From Pseudoduganella ginsengisoli (lineage in GTDB: Bacteria > Pseudomonadota > Gammaproteobacteria > Burkholderiales > Burkholderiaceae_D): a DNA stretch of 64,000 bases. Location of the stretch: NCBI RefSeq assembly GCF_009720865.1, contig NZ_WNLA01000003.1, positions 310,001 through 374,000 on the forward strand, read 5' to 3'. Made by a program: the position numbers and the translations under genes. Positions 36,124 through 45,221 of the stretch are shown in pieces. The notes beneath the pieces were generated by a model. That model was not told the origin of the DNA. It ran no database searches and saw nothing but the letters and a program-made list of their open reading frames with translations. How positions within the stretch are numbered: position 1 is the first letter of the stretch; each line of letters opens with the position of its first letter.

Positions 36124-39100
36124 TTGACTGTTTTTCCCAGAACTCTACGCCTGCTTGCAGGCATGCTGCTGGCATGCATGCTGGCCACCTCACTTCCCGC
36201 TGCCGCCACGACGGCGGCGCCCCCGGCCAGCCGCTTGCTGGCAGATTATGCGCACACGCGCTGGAACGGTTTGCAGGGCGCACCGCGCGATGTGCTGAAA
36301 TTCGCACAAACCCAGGATGGCTGGCTGTGGATGGCGACCCAGGCGGGCTTGTACCGCTTCGACGGCGTCGCATTTGAGCGCATGGACAGCGTGCAAGGCC
36401 ATCACCTGTTATCGAGCAACGTGCTGGGTTTGCTGGCCGCGTCGGATGGGCGCTTTTTTGTCGGCTACCGCTTTGGCGGCATCAGTCTGTTCGCCCATGG
36501 CGCCATGCACAACTTTGGCGAAGCGGAAGGGTTGCCAACCGGGATCGTCATGAGCATCACGGAAGGCCCGGACGGATCCGTGTGGGCCGCCACCGGCGGC
36601 GGACTGGCGGTGTTGCGTCAAGGTGCGGCACGCTTTGACAGGGTGGGGACCGAAAGCGGCCTGCCGCCAGGTATCGCGCGGCAAGTGCTGTTCAGCCCTT
36701 CCGGGCGCATGTGGGTTTCCGTCATCGGCGGCATTTATTACCGCGATCCGGGCCAGCAGCGCTTCACCCGCTCCTGGCCGCTGCTGGACTTGATGGGCAT
36801 GGCGGAAAGCCCCGACGGCACGCTGTGGGGCGGCGATGGCGTCAACCGCTATTACCGGGTCTATGCGGAAGCGCCACGCGGCCGCGCTGCGCCGGTGGCT
36901 GAACTGGACGGCAATGGCATGTTCTTTGACCGCAGCGGCGCCATGTGGCTGCTGAAATCGCACGGGCTGGAATTGCGGCGCGGCGACTGGCGTGCCGCCC
37001 CTGGCGCGGGCCAGCAACTGACGACGGACAATGGCATCAGCGGTCCGCTGCCGCAAACGTATTTTGAAGACCGCGAAGGCACCGTGTGGATCGGCACCAG
37101 TACAGGGCTGGACCGCTTGCGCCGCAACCGCATCCATACGCTGCCTGTCGCGGCGCCGTTTGACCACCCGGCCATGGCGCCGCTGGCCGGCGGCGGCATG
37201 CTGGTCGGGGATGGTTCGCAGAATCAAACGCTGCACGCCACGGCGCAAGGTTCACTCACTAAAATATTCGGCCGCCCTTACTCCGCCAGCTACACCACCG
37301 CCGATGGCGCACTGTGGATGGCCGACAGTACCGAGATACGGCGCATGGAAGGCAACCGTGCCGCCTGGCGCATCGCGTTGCCCAAGCGTGACGCCACGGC
37401 GCAGGCGCTGGTGGTCGACAGCGAAGGCCGGCCATGGATCTCGCTGATGCGCGACGGGCTGCACCGGCTGGAAGGCGGCGCCTGGCAGCGCAATGGCGGG
37501 CTGGCCGCATTGCCGGCACAGCGCGATGCGCTGGCCATGACGCTGGCTGTCGATGACGGCGGCAACGTGTGGGCCGGCTACTTGCGCAACCGGATTGCCA
37601 GGATAGACCGCCGCGACCACGTGCGCCTGTTCACCGATGCGGACGGACTGGAACTGGGCAATGTGCAGGCGCTGCGCCCCGATGGCCCGCGCCTGTGGGC
37701 CGGCGGCGAATTCGGCCTGGCGCTGCTTGACGCTGGCAAGGTATTCCACATTGCCGGCAAGGGCGGCAATGCATTCCGCGGCATATCCGGCATCGTCCGG
37801 ACTGGCGCCGGCGAACTATGGCTGCATGGCGCGGATGGCGCCATCCGCATCGCCGCTGCCGACGTGGCGCGCGTGCTGAAAGACCCGTCATGGCAGGTCC
37901 CCTTCGAACGCTTCGACGGCCTCGATGGCTTGCTGGGCAGCGCCGAACAGGTGCACCCGCTGCCATCGCTGGCGCAAGACAGCGGCGGACGGCTGTGGTT
38001 TGCCACGGTCAGCGATATTGCCACGATCGATCCGGCAGCAATTCCCCGCAACGGCCATGCGCCGCCCGTGCAAATCCGGGCCGTGCAATCGAATGGCCGC
38101 AACTACCCCGTCTTGCCGGGCGTCGTGCTTCCCCGGGGCAGCAGCGATTTGCAGCTGGCGTTTACAGCGTTAAGCCTGGCCATGCCGGAACGGGTGCGTT
38201 TCCGCTACCGGCTGCAAGGCGTGGACCGCGACTGGCAAGATGCCGATGGGCGGCGCTCCGCCTTTTATACGAACCTGCCGCCAGGCAGCTACCGCTTCGA
38301 CGTTAGCGCCGCCAATGAAGACGGCGTGTGGAACAACGAAGGCGCGTCGGTCCACATCACCATTCCACCCCTGTTCACGCAAACACCGTGGTTCGTCGCG
38401 CTGCTGGCCATGGCCGGTGCGCTGCTGTTATGGGGCATGTACGTGCTGCGCGTGCGCCATTTGACGGCCCGCATGCACGACCGCCTGCAAGTAAGGCTGC
38501 GCGAACGGGCCCGCATTGCGCGCGGCCTGCATGACACGTTGCTGCAAAGCGTGCAAAGCCTGATCATGTTCTTCGACCGCCAGGCGCAGGCGCTGCCGTG
38601 CGATATGCAGGAGCGCAAAAAGATTGAACAAACGCTGGAGCTGGCGGACCAGCTGATGATCGAAGGCCGCGACTACATTATGGAGTTGCGCAGCGGCGAT
38701 GCGCCGGGCGACCTCGTGTCCGTGCTGACCGACTACGGCAGCGTGCTGCTGCATGAGCGGCTGCATACCAGCGTGCAGGGCCATCCCCGCGCGCTGCAGC
38801 CGCACGTGCACAGCGAAGTGCATGCGATTGCGCGCGAAGCGCTGTTCAATGCTGCGCGCCATGCACAGGCGGCCCGCGTGGAACTGGCGCTGGAATATGG
38901 GCCGGACTGCTTTACATTGCACATCCAGGACAATGGCTGCGGCCTGGCGCGCGACGTCGCGCGTACCCACTCCCGTCCCGGCCACTTCGGCCTGGTCGGC
39001 ATGCGCGAACGGGCCACGGCAATTGGCGCCGCATTCACCGTCAATTCGATGCCGGACCAGGGCACGGCAATCCGCCTGTCGCTGGACGCCAGGCTGGCCT

Positions 39101-39186
39101 ATGTGGAACGGCGCGGCGCGTGGCTGGCGCGTTTCCTGCCGGGACGCGGCCGGGCTGGCGCAGCGCCTTGCGGCATCGAAGAGTGA
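36124..39186 (+). CDS. Beta-propeller sensor histidine kinase
   Basis: 1020 residues. A signal peptide (LLAGMLLACMLATSLPAAA) precedes a long periplasmic region of regulator-propeller repeats (about 45-680; for example GDWRAAPGAGQQ, DGWLWMATQAGLYRFDG, EGTVWIGTSTGLDRLRR) and a Y_Y_Y-type domain (FRYRLQGVDRDWQDADGRRSAFYTNLPPGSYRFDVSA). One membrane helix (about 757-777) leads to a HisKA_3 domain with phospho-acceptor His803 (GLHDTLLQ) and an ATPase with NAARHAQA, DNGCGLA and GHFGLVGMRERA. The start is a TTG at 36124 without a clear ribosome site; ATG 36163 is possible. The cognate NarL-type regulator is probably the one at 43.2-43.8 kb. Confidence 0.92.
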   Translation: MTVFPRTLRLLAGMLLACMLATSLPAAATTAAPPASRLLADYAHTRWNGLQGAPRDVLKFAQTQDGWLWMATQAGLYRFDGVAFERMDSVQGHHLLSSNVLGLLAASDGRFFVGYRFGGISLFAHGAMHNFGEAEGLPTGIVMSITEGPDGSVWAATGGGLAVLRQGAARFDRVGTESGLPPGIARQVLFSPSGRMWVSVIGGIYYRDPGQQRFTRSWPLLDLMGMAESPDGTLWGGDGVNRYYRVYAEAPRGRAAPVAELDGNGMFFDRSGAMWLLKSHGLELRRGDWRAAPGAGQQLTTDNGISGPLPQTYFEDREGTVWIGTSTGLDRLRRNRIHTLPVAAPFDHPAMAPLAGGGMLVGDGSQNQTLHATAQGSLTKIFGRPYSASYTTADGALWMADSTEIRRMEGNRAAWRIALPKRDATAQALVVDSEGRPWISLMRDGLHRLEGGAWQRNGGLAALPAQRDALAMTLAVDDGGNVWAGYLRNRIARIDRRDHVRLFTDADGLELGNVQALRPDGPRLWAGGEFGLALLDAGKVFHIAGKGGNAFRGISGIVRTGAGELWLHGADGAIRIAAADVARVLKDPSWQVPFERFDGLDGLLGSAEQVHPLPSLAQDSGGRLWFATVSDIATIDPAAIPRNGHAPPVQIRAVQSNGRNYPVLPGVVLPRGSSDLQLAFTALSLAMPERVRFRYRLQGVDRDWQDADGRRSAFYTNLPPGSYRFDVSAANEDGVWNNEGASVHITIPPLFTQTPWFVALLAMAGALLLWGMYVLRVRHLTARMHDRLQVRLRERARIARGLHDTLLQSVQSLIMFFDRQAQALPCDMQERKKIEQTLELADQLMIEGRDYIMELRSGDAPGDLVSVLTDYGSVLLHERLHTSVQGHPRALQPHVHSEVHAIAREALFNAARHAQAARVELALEYGPDCFTLHIQDNGCGLARDVARTHSRPGHFGLVGMRERATAIGAAFTVNSMPDQGTAIRLSLDARLAYVERRGAWLARFLPGRGRAGAAPCGIEE

Positions 39187-39200
39187 CACGCTTTTCGTCC

Positions 39201-39218
39201 CTCCCCCGATCGAGGTAG
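39201..39218. promoter_or_regulatory. Imperfect copy of the 18-bp palindrome upstream of the hydrolase operon
   Basis: CTCCCCCGATCGAGGTAG matches the perfect palindrome at 43921-43938 in 16 of 18 positions. It lies about 95 bases before the alpha/beta hydrolase start codon, a usual distance for an activator site. It probably binds the NarL-type response regulator. Confidence 0.65.
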
Positions 39219-39313
39219 CCCATCCTGCCCCTTAGGGCCGATTCCCCGCAGCGGCCCTGTTGTTACGCTCTCAAGTGTGCATTTTTTACATTTCACTTGA
39301 ACTGAGGGCGTCC

Positions 39314-40288
39314 ATGACCAACAAAACTTCCCCCGCCAATCCGCGCCGCCGCCACGCTCTCGTGGGCGCGGCGGTTGCCGCTGCTGCCGCACCTATGGCA
39401 GGCGCGGCTCCTGCCAAAGGCGCTGCCAATGGCGCCGCCAAAGGCCACGCCAGCTTCGCGGGCACCATCATCACGCGCGATGGCGTATCGCTGTATTACA
39501 AGGACTGGGGCCCGCGCGACGGCCAACCCATCGTGTTCAGCCACGGCTGGCCGCTGTCGTCGGACAGCTGGGAATCGCAAATGATATTCCTGGCCAGCCA
39601 GGGCTACCGCTGCATCGCCCATGACCGCCGTGGCCATGGCCGTTCCAGCCAGCCGTGGGATGGCAACGACATGGACCATTACGCTGACGACCTGGCGCAA
39701 GTGCTCGACACGCTGGACATCAAAAACGCCGTGCTGGTGGGCTTTTCCACCGGTGGCGGCGAAGTGGCGCGCTATATCGGCCGCCATGGCAGCAAGCGCG
39801 TGGCAAAAGCCGTGCTGGTGGCTGCCGTGCCGCCATTGATGCTGAAAACCCCCGCCAATCCGGGCGGCTTGCCCATGTCCGTCTTCGATGGCATCCGCGC
39901 AGGTTCGCTGGCGGACCGCTCGCAGCTGTACCTCGACATTGCCGGCGGCCCGTTCTATGGCTTCAACCGTCCGGGCGCAAAAGTATCGCAAGGCTTGATC
40001 AATGCATGGTGGGCGCAAGGCATGCAGGGCGGCCACAAGAACATGTATGACTGCATCAAGGCGTTTTCGGAAACCGACTTCACGGAAGACCTGAAGAAAA
40101 TCACTGTGCCGACCCTGATCGTGCATGGCGACGATGACCAGATCGTGCCCATCGATGCGGCCGGCCGTGCATCGGCCAGGCTGGTGAAAGGTTCGACGTT
40201 GCTTGTGTATGCCGGTGCGCCGCACGGCCTGACCGATACCCATAAAGACAAATTGAATGCCGACCTGCTGGCATTCATCAAAGCTTGA
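39314..40288 (+). CDS. Alpha/beta hydrolase, non-heme chloroperoxidase-like
   Basis: 324 residues. The N-terminus [22 protein letters not shown] has a twin-arginine look (RRRHALVG) and a hydrophobic stretch, so export by Tat is likely. The catalytic serine is Ser145 in GFSTGGG, with [11 protein letters not shown] giving the acid and APHGLTDTH the histidine. The [11 protein letters not shown] segment and the ending are typical of cofactor-free haloperoxidases/esterases. ATG 39314 with GAGGG upstream. It is the first gene of an operon with an isochorismatase-like hydrolase, preceded by the operator-like palindrome. Confidence 0.9.
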   Translation: MTNKTSPANPRRRHALVGAAVAAAAAPMAGAAPAKGAANGAAKGHASFAGTIITRDGVSLYYKDWGPRDGQPIVFSHGWPLSSDSWESQMIFLASQGYRCIAHDRRGHGRSSQPWDGNDMDHYADDLAQVLDTLDIKNAVLVGFSTGGGEVARYIGRHGSKRVAKAVLVAAVPPLMLKTPANPGGLPMSVFDGIRAGSLADRSQLYLDIAGGPFYGFNRPGAKVSQGLINAWWAQGMQGGHKNMYDCIKAFSETDFTEDLKKITVPTLIVHGDDDQIVPIDAAGRASARLVKGSTLLVYAGAPHGLTDTHKDKLNADLLAFIKA

Positions 40289-40323
40289 TTCACCAGCCCT
40301 TCCCCCAACCAAGGAACCATGCC

Positions 40324-40977
40324 ATGACCATTACCGCCACCCCAACGCCAGGCGCCCTGCTGCTGTCGCCACAGGATCACACGCTGATCATGATCGACCA
40401 CCAGTCGCAAATGTCGTTCGCCACGCATTCGATCGACGCCGTCACCCTGCGCAACAATGCCGCGCTGGTGGCGCACGCTGCCGCCGGGTTCAATGTATCG
40501 GCCATCCTCACCACCGTGGCCGAGAAAAGTTTTTCCGGCCCCATGTTTGATGAAATCAAGGAAGCCTTCCCGCGCGCGGAAGCCATCGACCGCACGTCGA
40601 TGAATACGTGGGAAGACGCCAACGTCATCAAACAAGTCAATGCGATCGGCAAGAAACGCATTGTGCTGGCGGGCTTGTGGACGTCTGTGTGCATCGTCGG
40701 TCCGGCACTATCCGCGCTGGACCAGGGCTTTGAAGTGTACGTGATTGCCGATGCCTGCGGCGACGTGTCGCTGGAAGCGCATGAACGCGCAATGGACCGC
40801 ATGGTGCAGGCTGGCGCACGCCCGATCACGTCGCTGCAATATATGCTGGAACTGCAACGCGACTGGGCCCGCACGGAAACCTATGACCTGACCACCTGCA
40901 TCGCGAAGAAATTCGGCGGCGCTTACGGCTTGGGTATTATTTACGCGAAGTCCATGTTCAACGCGCACGAAGGCTAA
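40324..40977 (+). CDS. Isochorismatase-family hydrolase (YcaC-like)
   Basis: 217 residues. The catalytic triad of the cysteine hydrolase family is visible: Asp in MIDHQ (about 24), Lys in VAEKSF (about 62) and Cys in GLWTSVCIVGP (about 119). The YcaC-like ending GAYGLGIIYAKS is present. ATG 40324 has AAGGA eight bases upstream. Substrate unknown. The gene follows the alpha/beta hydrolase and precedes a XapX protein by nine bases. Confidence 0.9.
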   Translation: MTITATPTPGALLLSPQDHTLIMIDHQSQMSFATHSIDAVTLRNNAALVAHAAAGFNVSAILTTVAEKSFSGPMFDEIKEAFPRAEAIDRTSMNTWEDANVIKQVNAIGKKRIVLAGLWTSVCIVGPALSALDQGFEVYVIADACGDVSLEAHERAMDRMVQAGARPITSLQYMLELQRDWARTETYDLTTCIAKKFGGAYGLGIIYAKSMFNAHEG

Positions 40978-40986
40978 GGCTAAAAC

Positions 40987-41325
40987 ATGAAGCTGTATCT
41001 CGCCTCGCTGGCTGCCGGCCTGCTGGTCGGCATTATCTACGGAGTGCTGAACGTGCGCTCCCCGGCGCCGCCGGTGGTGGCGCTGGTCGGGTTGCTTGGC
41101 ATCCTGCTAGGCGAGCAGTTGCCTCCTTTGATCAAACAATGGAGGCAACTGCCCACCGCGCATAGCGCGAGGCTCGATCAGCAAATGAGGCCCCCACTGG
41201 TTAAACTGTGGAGGCTACCGGCTGAAGCGCGCACTGCCTGGCTTAATGAACAAGTCAAGCCGCACTGCTTCGGCCAATTGCCCGGAGCTTCCGCCAACTC
41301 CACTTCGGAGGTGAAAACGTCATGA
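40987..41325 (+). CDS. XapX-domain membrane protein with a duplicated cytoplasmic segment
   Basis: 112 residues, about twice the usual XapX size. The domain itself spans about 1-55 (MKLYLASLAAGLLVGIIYGVLNVRSPAPPVVALVGLLGILLGEQ) with two membrane helices. The rest contains an internal repeat: PPLIKQWRQLP and PPLVKLWRLP, with further matching positions after each. The usual ending VKPHCFGQLPG follows. Function unknown; the gene overlaps the amidohydrolase by ATGA, so the products may act together. Confidence 0.85.
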   Translation: MKLYLASLAAGLLVGIIYGVLNVRSPAPPVVALVGLLGILLGEQLPPLIKQWRQLPTAHSARLDQQMRPPLVKLWRLPAEARTAWLNEQVKPHCFGQLPGASANSTSEVKTS

Positions 41326-43190
41326 ACGCTCCACGCTACCCAGACCTGATCCTGCATAACGGCCGTTTCACGACGCTGGACCGCACCAATCCCACGGCCA
41401 ATGCCGTCGCGATCCGCGATGGCCGCTTTACCGATGTCGGCGATGCGCGCGCCATCCTGCCGCTGGCGGGGCCGGCCACGAACATCATTGATTTGCAGGG
41501 CCGCCCCGTGCTGCCCGGCTTGATCGACAACCACCTGCACCTGATCCGCGGCGGTTTGAACTACAACATGGAATTGCGGTGGGACGGCGTGCGCAGCCTG
41601 GCCGATGCGATGGCCATGTTGCGCGCCCAGGTGGCCATCACCCCCGCGCCGCAATGGGTGCGCGTGGTGGGCGGGTTCACGGAACACCAGTTCGCGGAAA
41701 AGCGCTTGCCGACATTGGAAGAATTGAATGCGGCAGCGCCGGATACACCGGTATTCATCCTGCACCTGTATGACCGCGCCTTGCTCAATGGCGCCGCGCT
41801 GCGCGCCGTCGGCTACACGAAAGACACGCCGGAACCGCCGGGCGGGCAAATCCTGCGCGACAGTGCGGGCAACCCGACCGGCCTGCTGCTGGCCAAGCCC
41901 AATGCATCGATCCTGTACGCGACATTGGCGAAAGGCCCGAAACTGCCGCCGGACTACCAAAAGAATTCCACACGCCACTTCATGCGCGAGTTGAACCGCC
42001 TTGGTGTCACCGGCGCGCTCGATGCGGGCGGCGGCTTCCAGAATTATCCGGATGATTACCAGATCATTGAAGAACTGGCGAAAGAAGGCGCGCTGACCGT
42101 TCGCCTCGCATACAACCTGTTCACGCAAAAGCCCAAGGAAGAAAAAGACGATTTCCTGAAATGGACGGCGTCGAGCAAATACCAGCAAGGCGACGATTAT
42201 TTCCGCCATAACGGCGCCGGTGAAATGCTGGTGTTTTCCGCCGCCGACTTTGAAGACTTCCGCCAGCCGCGCCCCGACATGGCGCCCAATATGGAAGACG
42301 ACCTGGAAGGCGTGGTGCGCATCCTGGCGCAAAACCGCTGGCCGTGGCGCATGCATGCAACGTATGACGAAACGATTTCCCGCGCGCTGGATGTGTTCGA
42401 GAAGGTCAACAAGGACATCCCGCTACAAGGCTTGCACTGGTTCTTCGACCATGCGGAAACCATTTCGCCGCAATCGATCGACCGCATAGCCGCGCTGGGC
42501 GGCGGCGTCGCCGTGCAGCACCGCATGGCATACCAGGGCGAATATTTTGTCGAGCGCTATGGCGCAGCGGCTGCGGAAGCCACGCCGCCCGTCGCGCATA
42601 TGCTGCGTTCCGGCGTCAATGTGTCGGCCGGCACCGACGCCACGCGCGTCGCGTCGTACAACCCGTGGGTGTCGCTGTCATGGCTGGTGACGGGACAGAC
42701 GGTCGGCGGCTTGCGCATCACACCGCGCCACAATTGCCTGGACCGCGATGAAGCGCTGCGCATGTGGACGGAAAACGTCACGTGGTTTTCCAATGAAGTG
42801 GGCAAGAAAGGCCGCATCGCGCCCGGCATGCTGGCGGACCTGCTGGTGCCGGACCGCGATTTCTTCACGTGCGCGGAAAGCGACATCGCCGACACGACTT
42901 CGCTGCTGACGATGGTGGGCGGCAAAGTCGTGTATGCGGCAGGACCGTTTGCGGATTACGATGCACCGATTCCGCCCGCCATGCCGGACTGGTCGCCCGT
43001 GCGGCGCTATGGCGGCTTTGCCGCGTGGGGAGCGAAAACCGCACCGGCCGTGCAGCAGGCGGCATGCGGCTGTTCCAGCCGTTGCGGCATGCATGGCCAC
43101 CAGCACGCCACCGCATGGACCAAATCGCTACCCGTGTCGGACTTGAAAAGTTTCTGGGGCGCGCTGGGATGCTCGTGCTGGGCAGTTTGA
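41322..43190 (+). CDS. Amidohydrolase of the YtcJ type
   Basis: 622 residues, metal-dependent amidohydrolase superfamily. The N-terminal metal motif is in GLIDNHLHLIRGG (H-x-H), and later ligands lie in FDHAE (about 380) and GTDATR (about 440). Substrate unknown; YtcJ-like proteins are often exported or cytoplasmic deacylases/deaminases. The last 50 residues form an unusual Cys/His-rich tail (CGCSSRCGMHGHQH and CSCWAV). It starts by ATGA overlap with XapX. It converges on the response regulator gene, leaving only two bases between stop codons. Confidence 0.88.
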   Translation: MNAPRYPDLILHNGRFTTLDRTNPTANAVAIRDGRFTDVGDARAILPLAGPATNIIDLQGRPVLPGLIDNHLHLIRGGLNYNMELRWDGVRSLADAMAMLRAQVAITPAPQWVRVVGGFTEHQFAEKRLPTLEELNAAAPDTPVFILHLYDRALLNGAALRAVGYTKDTPEPPGGQILRDSAGNPTGLLLAKPNASILYATLAKGPKLPPDYQKNSTRHFMRELNRLGVTGALDAGGGFQNYPDDYQIIEELAKEGALTVRLAYNLFTQKPKEEKDDFLKWTASSKYQQGDDYFRHNGAGEMLVFSAADFEDFRQPRPDMAPNMEDDLEGVVRILAQNRWPWRMHATYDETISRALDVFEKVNKDIPLQGLHWFFDHAETISPQSIDRIAALGGGVAVQHRMAYQGEYFVERYGAAAAEATPPVAHMLRSGVNVSAGTDATRVASYNPWVSLSWLVTGQTVGGLRITPRHNCLDRDEALRMWTENVTWFSNEVGKKGRIAPGMLADLLVPDRDFFTCAESDIADTTSLLTMVGGKVVYAAGPFADYDAPIPPAMPDWSPVRRYGGFAAWGAKTAPAVQQAACGCSSRCGMHGHQHATAWTKSLPVSDLKSFWGALGCSCWAV

Positions 43191-43192
43191 TG

Positions 43193-43840
43193 TTACAGCG
43201 ACAGGAAGCCCCGCTTCAGCGCCAAGGTCACCGCATGCGTGCGGTCATTGGCGCCCAGCTTGGACAGGATCGTGCGCATATGCGCCTTCACGGTTTCTTC
43301 GGCGATCGCCAGCTGCAGCGCAATGCGCTTGTTGGAATTGCCGGCCGCAGCACAGCGCAGCACCTCTGTTTCGCGGTCGCTGAGCATGGCGTCGCCCATG
43401 TGCTGCGCCAGTTCCATCGCAATCTCGGATGGCACGTGGCGCAAGCCCGCATGCACGGCGCGCACGGCATCGAGCAGGTCCTTGCGCACGCTGCTTTTCA
43501 ACAGGAAGCCGGATGCGCCGGCCTGCAATGCGCGCCGGATTTGCGCATCGCCTTTATAGGTGGTCAACATCAGCACGCGGGCGTGGGAAAAATCGTGGCG
43601 GATGGTTTGCAGCGCCGTCACGCCGCACATGTCCGGCATCGCGATATCCATGATGGTGACATCGGGCCGGCAAGCGGCAAAGGCATCGACGGCCGCGCGG
43701 CCATCGCCCGCTTCACCTGCCACGCACATGTCAGGTTGCGCCGCGATGGTTTCGGCCAGGCCGGCGCGCAGCAGCGGGTGGTCATCCACGACCAGCACAC
43801 GGATCGGCGCTGCGGAAGAAACTGGATCGTACGGGCTCAC
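43193..43840 (-). CDS. NarL/FixJ-type response regulator
   Basis: 215 residues. The receiver domain has VLVVDDHPLLR and phospho-acceptor Asp65 in TIMDIAMPD; the conserved Thr and Lys are in LMLTTYKGD and FLLKSS. The C-terminal LuxR-type helix-turn-helix (LSDRETEVLRCAAAGNSNKRIALQL, EETVKAHMRTILSKLG) completes it. I chose GTG 43840 because a perfect AGGAGG lies six bases upstream; the open frame to 43918 is unsupported. It is the probable partner of the propeller kinase encoded 4 kb away. Confidence 0.92.
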   Translation of the reverse strand: MSPYDPVSSAAPIRVLVVDDHPLLRAGLAETIAAQPDMCVAGEAGDGRAAVDAFAACRPDVTIMDIAMPDMCGVTALQTIRHDFSHARVLMLTTYKGDAQIRRALQAGASGFLLKSSVRKDLLDAVRAVHAGLRHVPSEIAMELAQHMGDAMLSDRETEVLRCAAAGNSNKRIALQLAIAEETVKAHMRTILSKLGANDRTHAVTLALKRGFLSL

Positions 43841-43876
43841 GCGATACCTCCTGCGGGCGCTGTGGAACATGCGGGC

Positions 43877-43905
43877 AATATAACAAGACATTGCCTTACC
43901 GGCAA
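43877..43905 (-). promoter_or_regulatory. Sigma-70 promoter of the response regulator gene
   Basis: Minus strand: -35 TTGCCG (43905-43900), 17-base spacer, -10 TATATT (43882-43877). The 18-bp palindrome lies 15 bases upstream, centred about 60 bases before the expected start, the position of a class I activator, which suggests autoregulation. Confidence 0.65.
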
Positions 43906-43920
43906 CGTTATCACCCACGC

Positions 43921-43938
43921 CTACCTCGATCGAGGTAG
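43921..43938. promoter_or_regulatory. Perfect 18-bp palindrome CTACCTCGATCGAGGTAG
   Basis: The sequence equals its own reverse complement over all 18 bases. It lies between the divergent response regulator and DoxX genes, and a 16/18 copy precedes the hydrolase operon. It is probably the binding site of the NarL-type regulator. Relative to DoxX it is only 24 bases from the start codon and would overlap the core promoter, so the effect there may differ. Confidence 0.7.
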
Positions 43939-43962
43939 GTATTCTTCATCCGGAGTCCCATC

Positions 43963-44379
43963 ATGACGCCCCCCTCCCGCTGGTGCGCGCTGCTGCATTC
44001 GCCGTTCGTGCACTGGCTATGTTTGCTGATGCTGTGTGCCGCTTACCTGCAAGGCGGCTTGACCAAGCTGGCCGGCTTCGATGGCGCGGTCGCCGAGATG
44101 CGCCACTTCGGCTTGTCCCCGGCCGGCCCCATGGCCGTGCTGGTGATTGCCGGTGAACTGGGCGCGTCGCTGCTTGTGCTGACGGGCCGCGCGCGCTGGC
44201 TGGGTGCGGCCGGACTGGCGCTGTTCACGCTGGCCGCCACCCTGGTCGCCAACCGCTATTGGGAAATGCAGGGCATGGAGCGCTTCATGGCGGCCAATGC
44301 GTTTTACGAACACCTGGGACTGGCCGGCGCATTCGTGCTGGTCGCGTGCCAGGACCTGGACCGGCGCCAACGCACATGA
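43963..44379 (+). CDS. DoxX-family membrane protein
   Basis: 138 residues with four predicted helices (WLCLLMLCAAYLQGG, GPMAVLVIAGELGASLLVL, GAAGLALFTLAATLVA, LGLAGAFVLVACQ). The DoxX pattern GLTKLAGF (here GGLTKLAGFDGAVAEMRHFGL) is clear. Members sit in membranes near redox enzymes; function is not settled. GGAG nine bases upstream of the ATG. It overlaps the next gene by ATGA. Confidence 0.88.
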   Translation: MTPPSRWCALLHSPFVHWLCLLMLCAAYLQGGLTKLAGFDGAVAEMRHFGLSPAGPMAVLVIAGELGASLLVLTGRARWLGAAGLALFTLAATLVANRYWEMQGMERFMAANAFYEHLGLAGAFVLVACQDLDRRQRT

Positions 44380-45035
44380 GCACGGAACCTTCGCGCAATA
44401 CCGGTGCGCTGCTGAGTTTCCTGGCCGGCTATGCCGATACCGTGGGCTTCGTCGGCCTGGGCGGCTTGTTCACAGCGCACGTGACGGGCAACTTCGTGCT
44501 GCTCGGGTATGCGCTGGTGGGGCCCGTGCAGGGCATCGTGCCCAAGCTGCTGGCTTTCCCCGTATTCGTGCTGGCCATTGCCGCCACACGCTTGCTGATC
44601 GGACGCTGGCAGCAGCAAGGCAATCCGGCGCTGTCGTATGCCATGGCCTTGCAGGCAGCGCTGCTGGCCAGTGCGGCAGCCGCCGCATGGCTGGGCGGCC
44701 CCGTCACGGCGCCCGATACGCCGGCCGCACTGGCGTGCGGCATGCTGTGCGTGGCCGCGATGGCGGCGCAAAACGCGTATGGCAAGCTGCTGTTGCCGCA
44801 GTTGCCCGCCACCACCGTCATGACAGGCAATGTCACGCAACTGGTGATTGCCATGACCGATGCGCGGGGCGGCAACTGGCCGCCTGCCGCCGGCAACGTG
44901 CTGGCCGGCGTGCTCGGGTTTGCCGCCGGCGCCGGCTGCGGCGCATGGCTGGCGCATCGCTCGCTGCCGCTGGCCATGCTGTCCGCCGGCGCTCTGCCGC
45001 TGCTGCTGGCGTGGCGGATGCGGCACGCAGCCTGA
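44376..45035 (+). CDS. YoaK-family (DUF1275) membrane protein
   Basis: 219 residues with six hydrophobic helices. The family signature GYADTVGFVGLGGLFTAHVTGNFVLLG is present in the first helices, and VMTGNVTQLVI near 150. Starts by overlap with the DoxX gene. Likely an inner-membrane transporter or channel of unknown substrate. A strong terminator follows. Confidence 0.9.
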   Translation: MSTEPSRNTGALLSFLAGYADTVGFVGLGGLFTAHVTGNFVLLGYALVGPVQGIVPKLLAFPVFVLAIAATRLLIGRWQQQGNPALSYAMALQAALLASAAAAAWLGGPVTAPDTPAALACGMLCVAAMAAQNAYGKLLLPQLPATTVMTGNVTQLVIAMTDARGGNWPPAAGNVLAGVLGFAAGAGCGAWLAHRSLPLAMLSAGALPLLLAWRMRHAA

Positions 45036-45053
45036 CACCTTATCCCCTCTTCA

Positions 45054-45077
45054 AGCCGGCCATGCGCCGGCTTTTTT
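45054..45077 (+). terminator. Rho-independent terminator after the YoaK-family gene
   Basis: Eight-base perfect stem AAGCCGGC/GCCGGCTT with a four-base loop, followed by six Ts. It ends the DoxX-YoaK operon and insulates the pullulanase gene. Confidence 0.88.
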
Positions 45078-45128
45078 CGTTTACACAACACTAAAACATA
45101 ACGTGTGCTTTTCTGCCACGTTTACGTA

Positions 45129-45138
45129 GTAATATTAC
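45129..45138. promoter_or_regulatory. Palindrome GTAATATTAC upstream of the pullulanase gene
   Basis: Ten-base perfect palindrome in the AT-rich 140-base upstream region of the pullulanase gene, 83 bases before its ATG. It could be a regulator half-site or operator; no second copy seen in the window. Confidence 0.35.
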
Positions 45139-45221
45139 ACACCCACTATGCATGATGCCTAAAACCCGACTACAAACAATCATGTAGTGGCTCAAATTAT
45201 TAAAAATCAGGGAGACATACC

